64,000 nucleotides of DNA, from NCBI GenBank assembly GCA_024180945.1, contig JAKSGN010000043.1, forward strand, positions 1,302,001-1,366,000, read 5' to 3'. The DNA is from Macrophomina tecta. Lineage: Eukaryota > Ascomycota > Dothideomycetes > Botryosphaeriales > Botryosphaeriaceae. The notes under the pieces were generated by a model. That model searched no databases and had not been told where the DNA came from. It saw only the letters and a list, made by a program, of their open reading frames with translations. The position numbers and the translations under genes were made by a program. How positions within the stretch are numbered: position 1 is the stretch's first letter; the number at the start of each line of letters is the position of its first letter. Of the stretch, positions 59,760 to 64,000 are shown one piece after another.

Positions 59760-61634
59760 TTATGAGGAGTTACCTTCGATCACCAGAATTCTTTCACTTG
59801 GTCCGTATAGGAGACCCATCACTTTCGTCTTCTGCCGTTCCCGCACACCATGCAGGTATTCGTAGGTGCCGTCCAGGCCCTTGATCTGATCTTCGATTGC
59901 GAGGGTGCTCGACTCGTTACTCCTCAGCAGTGGGCTGATGAGACGCTTCCTGAGCATCTCGAGATTGCTCTTGAGCTGCTGGAGCTTGGCGCGATGATCA
60001 CCGAGCGCGCCCTTGTTGAGCAAGGTGCGGGCGCGCAAAGAGGCCAGGAGTTGCCGGTTCTTCTCGTATTTGCGCAAGCGAGAGGCATTGGCTCCCATAA
60101 GGCGTGTCCACAGGCTGGAGAGAAGGTCGCCTTCTTCGCGCTCTTGCTGATCTGTCTCGCGAAGCACGGTGCGCTGGAGATTGAGGAACTGGCGATCAAT
60201 GGATTCGTACAGGCTGAACAGGGCAGTGGAGGCAGTGAGCTCGTTGTTGATGCTCTCCTCGAGCACGTTAAGGAATTCATTAAATGTGCGCTGCAGGGTG
60301 GCTTTGGTGCGCTGGGGACTTGTCTGGCCGAACAGCTCTTTGACGACCTTCCCGACCGCTGTAGGTGCGCCTGTTGACGTCTCGAGAAGACCTATCCGGC
60401 TCAACAGTCGGTGAACATTGCCGAAGACTGACGACAGCGAACTCTCTGGCAACGTCTGGATGTGCGCCAGCTCGCGCTTCGCCCAGTCCATGACTATGAG
60501 GATACTACTTAGTGTCAGCGTCACCGGCCTGCAATTCAGCCAGACTGTGCGACTAATATACCTATCGACATCTCCGTCGACGTTTGCAAAGAACTTGGTC
60601 AATTCTACCGAGAGGGTTTTCAGGCTTTCGCTCAGTTCGTCGAGCTCCTTAACTATAATGGGCGCCGAGGTCATGTTCGTCAGGCGCACGCTTTCTCCCA
60701 GATCCCATACCGCGACACCCGTCTCTTGCAAGTCTCCTATTTGCGACACTCCGTTTTCGCTGTAGTAGATGAACGGCTCAAACGCCTTTGCGAGGCCCGC
60801 AACCTTCACGAGATCCGGAACGTGGCCCGCAGACGGCGGCTGCAGGAGGAGGCGCAGACTGAAAATGGACAAAAGACCCACAAGAATCGACATAAGCGCC
60901 GACGTACGCGACTTGGCCACCACCGAGAAGTTGTCGCTTAACCACGAATACGCAGCCTCATAGGGCTCGGTGCGGTGCTGCACTTCCGCGCGCAGCGCGA
61001 GACGGATATCTGCTCTGTTCAGCGCTTGCGACTGGGCGTTGCGCGCCCGATACATACAGTTGTTGGCATGCGCCGCAGCCGTTGCGGTCAAACCCTGGGG
61101 CGGCACGGAGCCGTCCTTGCTCGCCTCTCTGTCGCGAGGCGCCAGCGCGCGCTGAGGCGTCTCTTCATTGTCCTGGTCGTGCTCTTTCTTGATGCGCGCA
61201 TCCCATCCGAGGTCGCGCTCCGGGCTGGTACGCGGCGTTTGCTTCAACGGACTCATGGGCAGCGGCACGTTCGCTGGCATGATCGTGTCACCCTCGCCGG
61301 CGCTCTCGTACTGCGGACTGGTCTCGCGCGACCGCGAGGGGCTGTCGGGCGACAGGTGATGGTGATGGTGGCGGTACCAACCGCTGCCGGCTTTGCGCCA
61401 GGCGGGCGGCGACCAGGGACCGGCGCTGTCGGTCTCCTCGGTCTCAGATTCCTCGGAGCGGAAGCCAGAGTGGGTGGAGGGGATGCCGAAGAAGGGCGAC
61501 CGGCTCGCGCGGTGGTGGGCGGCGTCCAGGTCGTAGCAGTCGTCGACGGAGGCGGCCAGCGACGGGCGGCTCGCTAAAAGATCCTCAAGTTCCTCTGTTT
61601 TGAGGGCAGTCATACTGCCGCGTTCGTAAAGCAT
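59760..61634 (-). CDS. Single-pass membrane protein of unknown function
   Basis: I do not recognise a named family. It appears to be a conserved-type fungal membrane protein. The exons 61634-60562 and 60504-59760 give 605 aa; the 57-nt segment between them looks like an intron but is stop-free and in frame, so a 624-aa form is also possible. Residues 1-220 are disordered, Ser/Pro-rich and acidic, with a run of five His near 89-93. One hydrophobic helix, about 245-265 (SALMSILVGLLSIFSLRLLL), is the only transmembrane segment. The C-terminal 330 residues are mostly helical and coiled-coil-like, with motifs ILIVMDWAKREL and NLQRTVLRETDQQEREEGDL. Met at 61634 was chosen because the frame upstream starts only with TTG; a Met seven codons later is an alternative. 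Confidence 0.78.
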   Translation of the reverse strand: MLYERGSMTALKTEELEDLLASRPSLAASVDDCYDLDAAHHRASRSPFFGIPSTHSGFRSEESETEETDSAGPWSPPAWRKAGSGWYRHHHHHLSPDSPSRSRETSPQYESAGEGDTIMPANVPLPMSPLKQTPRTSPERDLGWDARIKKEHDQDNEETPQRALAPRDREASKDGSVPPQGLTATAAAHANNCMYRARNAQSQALNRADIRLALRAEVQHRTEPYEAAYSWLSDNFSVVAKSRTSALMSILVGLLSIFSLRLLLQPPSAGHVPDLVKVAGLAKAFEPFIYYSENGVSQIGDLQETGVAVWDLGESVRLTNMTSAPIIVKELDELSESLKTLSVELTKFFANVDGDVDRYISRTVWLNCRPVTLTLSSILIVMDWAKRELAHIQTLPESSLSSVFGNVHRLLSRIGLLETSTGAPTAVGKVVKELFGQTSPQRTKATLQRTFNEFLNVLEESINNELTASTALFSLYESIDRQFLNLQRTVLRETDQQEREEGDLLSSLWTRLMGANASRLRKYEKNRQLLASLRARTLLNKGALGDHRAKLQQLKSNLEMLRKRLISPLLRSNESSTLAIEDQIKGLDGTYEYLHGVRERQKTKVMGLLYGPSERILVIEGNSS

Positions 61635-62264
61635 GCGCGCTGGTGGTTGGGAGTTGCGAATTGGGATGCGTAGTTGGTGGTGCAAGCGGGAGGGGGCTGT
61701 CGCGGCGGACGGCGATGGAGACGTCTGGGCGCGGGAGCGGATCGGATCCGGTGACTTGGTGGAGCAGCTGATTCAGCGGGGGAGTAGAGCTTGTCGCAAT
61801 TCTGAGTCGCAGTATTACGGACAGCCCTACAAGACATTGGACAGCGGTGCCTGGTGGGTTGGTGGGCTGGGAGGCGGGCAGCGGTGGCAGTGGTGGTGGA
61901 AGAGGTGCGAGGAAGAGGCGCAAGAGGTGCGGTATCTCTGGGACAGCCCGAGGCGATCTTCCCACCCCCTCGCTCTCGCAGAGCTCAGCGGTAGTGACAC
62001 GCATGGCCATTCGCGTGAAAAGGCGTGGCTGGGGTCGCGCGCCGGCCAATGGGCGGCGGGCAGGTCCTTGCTTGTGTGCCAACAACGCAGCGCTAGCTCC
62101 CCGTTCTGGCGGTCTGCGGCCGATCCGCCCGTCCTGACCTCGCTGCCCTCGCCCCTCTTGAGAGGCCTGCGCGCGGGGAAAGCTGCTGCGCGCCCGCCGT
62201 GCCGCCCCTCGCTCAGGCAGCCCTTCACGATGCGGCCAGGAGGGACGCGCGACCCTTCAAGCGA

Positions 62265-62279
62265 GCGCGCGCGCGCGCG
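62265..62279. repeat. Alternating (GC)n tract
   Basis: About 15 nt of alternating G and C, a possible Z-DNA-forming tract, lie about 630 bp upstream of the membrane protein gene start. Confidence 0.8.
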
Positions 62280-63598
62280 TCAACCCACGCGTGTGCGATG
62301 CGTCCGCGGTCGAGCAGGCAGTAGCGCCCGGCCGGCTGCTGCCTCAAGGCTCGCGCCGCCCATGCGATCGAGTCGAGTGTGGGAGCTTATCGCAAGGCTG
62401 ACCTGCAGGTGACCTGAGGCCGCGAGTCAGTGCCCAGGTCGCGGGCCCTCCCAGACCGCGATACCGCCGGCCGCGCAACTCCCTCGAGAGCTGGGCGAGC
62501 CGCGTTGCGCAATGAGGGCCTGGACGGGCGCCCCAGGAACCCGCCTGCGACTGAGACAAGAGCGCGCGCCGGCCAGAGAGCGGCGGGCTCAGCACGAGGG
62601 TGTTCTCAGGTGTCCGCGTCGACTTGGCAGATAAGGTTCGTTATCACGGCCGGATAGCAATCGATAGGCCTAGCCCCGGGTGGGTTTGGGCTGGAGACGG
62701 GCGCCGGGAGATTTCCAGCTGGGCCAGGGTGGAAGGTGGAGGACGGGCAGCTAATCACCGCCGCCCGCTGCACCACCACGAACCCCCCGCCCTCGATCAT
62801 CGCCGTGTCCTGGCCGACGCGGATCTCGCTCGTTGCATGCATGCCTTGCGACGCCCGCGACTGCGGCCCTGGGAAGGAAGATGTGAGCCCTTGCCGCGCT
62901 TCATTCCGGCTGCTGTTCGGGTGAAACCATGTCCTCGCCTTCTTGCGCACCTCCCATCGTTGTGTCATTTACCGGGGAGGTGAGGGGGACCGCCCTTGTC
63001 ATTGGCCTGAGTCGACAGCTGTCCCCATCACACGCCAGACGCCCTTTTCCTCTTCCGGCACGCTTCATCCGTGTGGCTACCTAATGGGAGTGTTGACGGC
63101 AACGGCGCTCAACAAGCCATAGGACCCTCGAACCACCCGTCACCGTCGCGCTCGGCGGAAGAGATCGGGACGTCCCCTATTCATCGCCAGGCCGCTGACC
63201 GACATTTTAGCTTTGAGCACGAACTATTCGCCCGTCCAACGTCCGTGCGAATAGAGGACGCTTCGTCCATCATGGTGGATGCGTTGAGCCAACCTGATAA
63301 GCACCATGTGACCACTCTCAGAGGACATGTGAAAGCCCTCAGCCTCAACTTACGTCATGTTCTGGAAATGCCTTCGAAAAAGAACGCAACATAGGTTATG
63401 TGAGAGCTTGAGGTCGGTTAGGTACGGCATTCGTCGTAAACCACGTGCCGACTACGAGATCCGTCCATATAGCAGTGAGATGAAACGAGCCAATAGGAGC
63501 TCAACGCACCATGCCAACTGAAGAGACATTCATGTAGGCCACCTGCGTGCAGTCTGACGGATGCGTCATGGAGTAGACAGCGTTGGAAAAAGAGAGGG

Positions 63599-63616
63599 AA
63601 AAAAAAAAAAAAAAAG
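63599..63616. repeat. Poly(A) tract, about 18 nt
   Basis: An A-run about 120 bp beyond the 3' end of the DUF924 gene (downstream on its minus strand). Read on that strand it is poly(T). Confidence 0.85.
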
Positions 63617-63739
63617 TTACGAGCCTGCTCCCAAGGCAAGCAAGAATAGGAGCATGCGGAATCAGGTGCTCTAAGTTATACAGTTGCTTTCATCATACTC
63701 TATCAGGGAACCATCAATATGTAATCCAGCAATGGACCT

Positions 63740-64000
63740 TTACTTCTTCGTCCCGAACGTCTCCCCACCCGCCTCCAACCACTCCCTCTCCTCCTTCGTC
63801 ATTTTCCTGCCCAGAACCTCATTCCTATGCGGATATCTCCCAAACCTCTCCAAAATATCCCTGTGTTTCTTCCCATACTCCAAACTTCTCTTCACATACT
63901 CCGCTGCCTCCGTATCCTCGCCCCTCTCAACCTCTGCCAGCACCTCCCCGACCACCTCCTCATACCTGCGCTGGTCCTGCACAAACTCCGAGTGCATCAA
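63740..64000 (-). CDS. DUF924 family protein, C-terminal part (cut by window edge)
   Basis: The last 86 codons and the stop of a minus-strand gene that continues beyond position 64000. The sequence has a charged helix, then RDILERFGRYPHRNEVLGR and EREWLEAGGETFG, which is the conserved end of the DUF924 family, a TPR-like helical domain found in bacteria and fungi. The function is unknown. The start and upstream exons are outside the window, so the full length (usually 200-260 aa) cannot be checked. Confidence 0.85.
   Translation of the reverse strand: MMHSEFVQDQRRYEEVVGEVLAEVERGEDTEAAEYVKRSLEYGKKHRDILERFGRYPHRNEVLGRKMTKEEREWLEAGGETFGTKK

Larger units (their letters stand above)
61635..63739. 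other. Intergenic region between the membrane protein gene and the DUF924 gene
   Basis: This is 2.1 kb, very GC-rich at 61.7-62.6 kb, with an alternating GC tract at 62265-62279 and an A-run of about 18 nt at 63599-63616. Long Arg/Ala-rich frames on both strands reflect base composition. It should carry the promoter of the minus-strand membrane protein gene. Confidence 0.5.

Overview
The window looks like nuclear chromosomal DNA of a filamentous ascomycete (Pezizomycotina, possibly Dothideomycetes; the class is a guess). The signs are short introns (48-182 nt) with fungal splice signals, about one gene per 3 kb, and fungus-specific families: AzgA purine permease, Erg27, Dsc2, a pisatin-demethylase-like P450 and a centrosomin-motif protein. 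I resolved 16 complete genes plus one gene cut by the right edge. I see no rRNA, tRNA, CRISPR array, intact transposon or AT-rich (RIP-like) block.

Layout of the left half (1-27 kb), with genes on both strands: cytosolic Hsp70 (+), the twin-CX9C protein Emi1 (-), Vps13 (+, 3193 aa), a cytochrome P450 (-), tetra-ubiquitin (+), an aldo/keto reductase (+), AzgA (-) and a phytanoyl-CoA dioxygenase-like protein (+).

Layout of the right half (27.9-64 kb), where every supported gene is on the minus strand: an 843-aa protein with a MACPF-like signature, Dsc2 of the Golgi Dsc E3 ligase, a coiled-coil centrosomin-motif protein, Erg27 (sterol 3-keto reductase), glycerol kinase, a DUF3429 membrane protein, mitochondrial uS7m, a single-pass membrane protein of unknown function, and the C-terminus of a DUF924 protein.

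Most genes are housekeeping: protein folding and turnover (Hsp70, ubiquitin, Dsc2), lipid transport and sterol synthesis (Vps13, Erg27), mitochondrial function (Emi1, DUF3429, uS7m) and nutrient use (AzgA, glycerol kinase). They do not form an evident pathway cluster.

The features most worth a second look are the MACPF-like protein, a near-perfect 110-bp hairpin downstream of hsp70, a 12.4-kb stretch without convincing genes between erg27 and glycerol kinase, the duplicated intron in polyubiquitin, a GC-AG intron in azgA, a stop-free 57-nt intron that may be skipped or retained in the 61-kb gene, and an N-terminal extension with an RRxS site on glycerol kinase. Exon boundaries were set by hand from splice signals and family conservation, without alignment tools.
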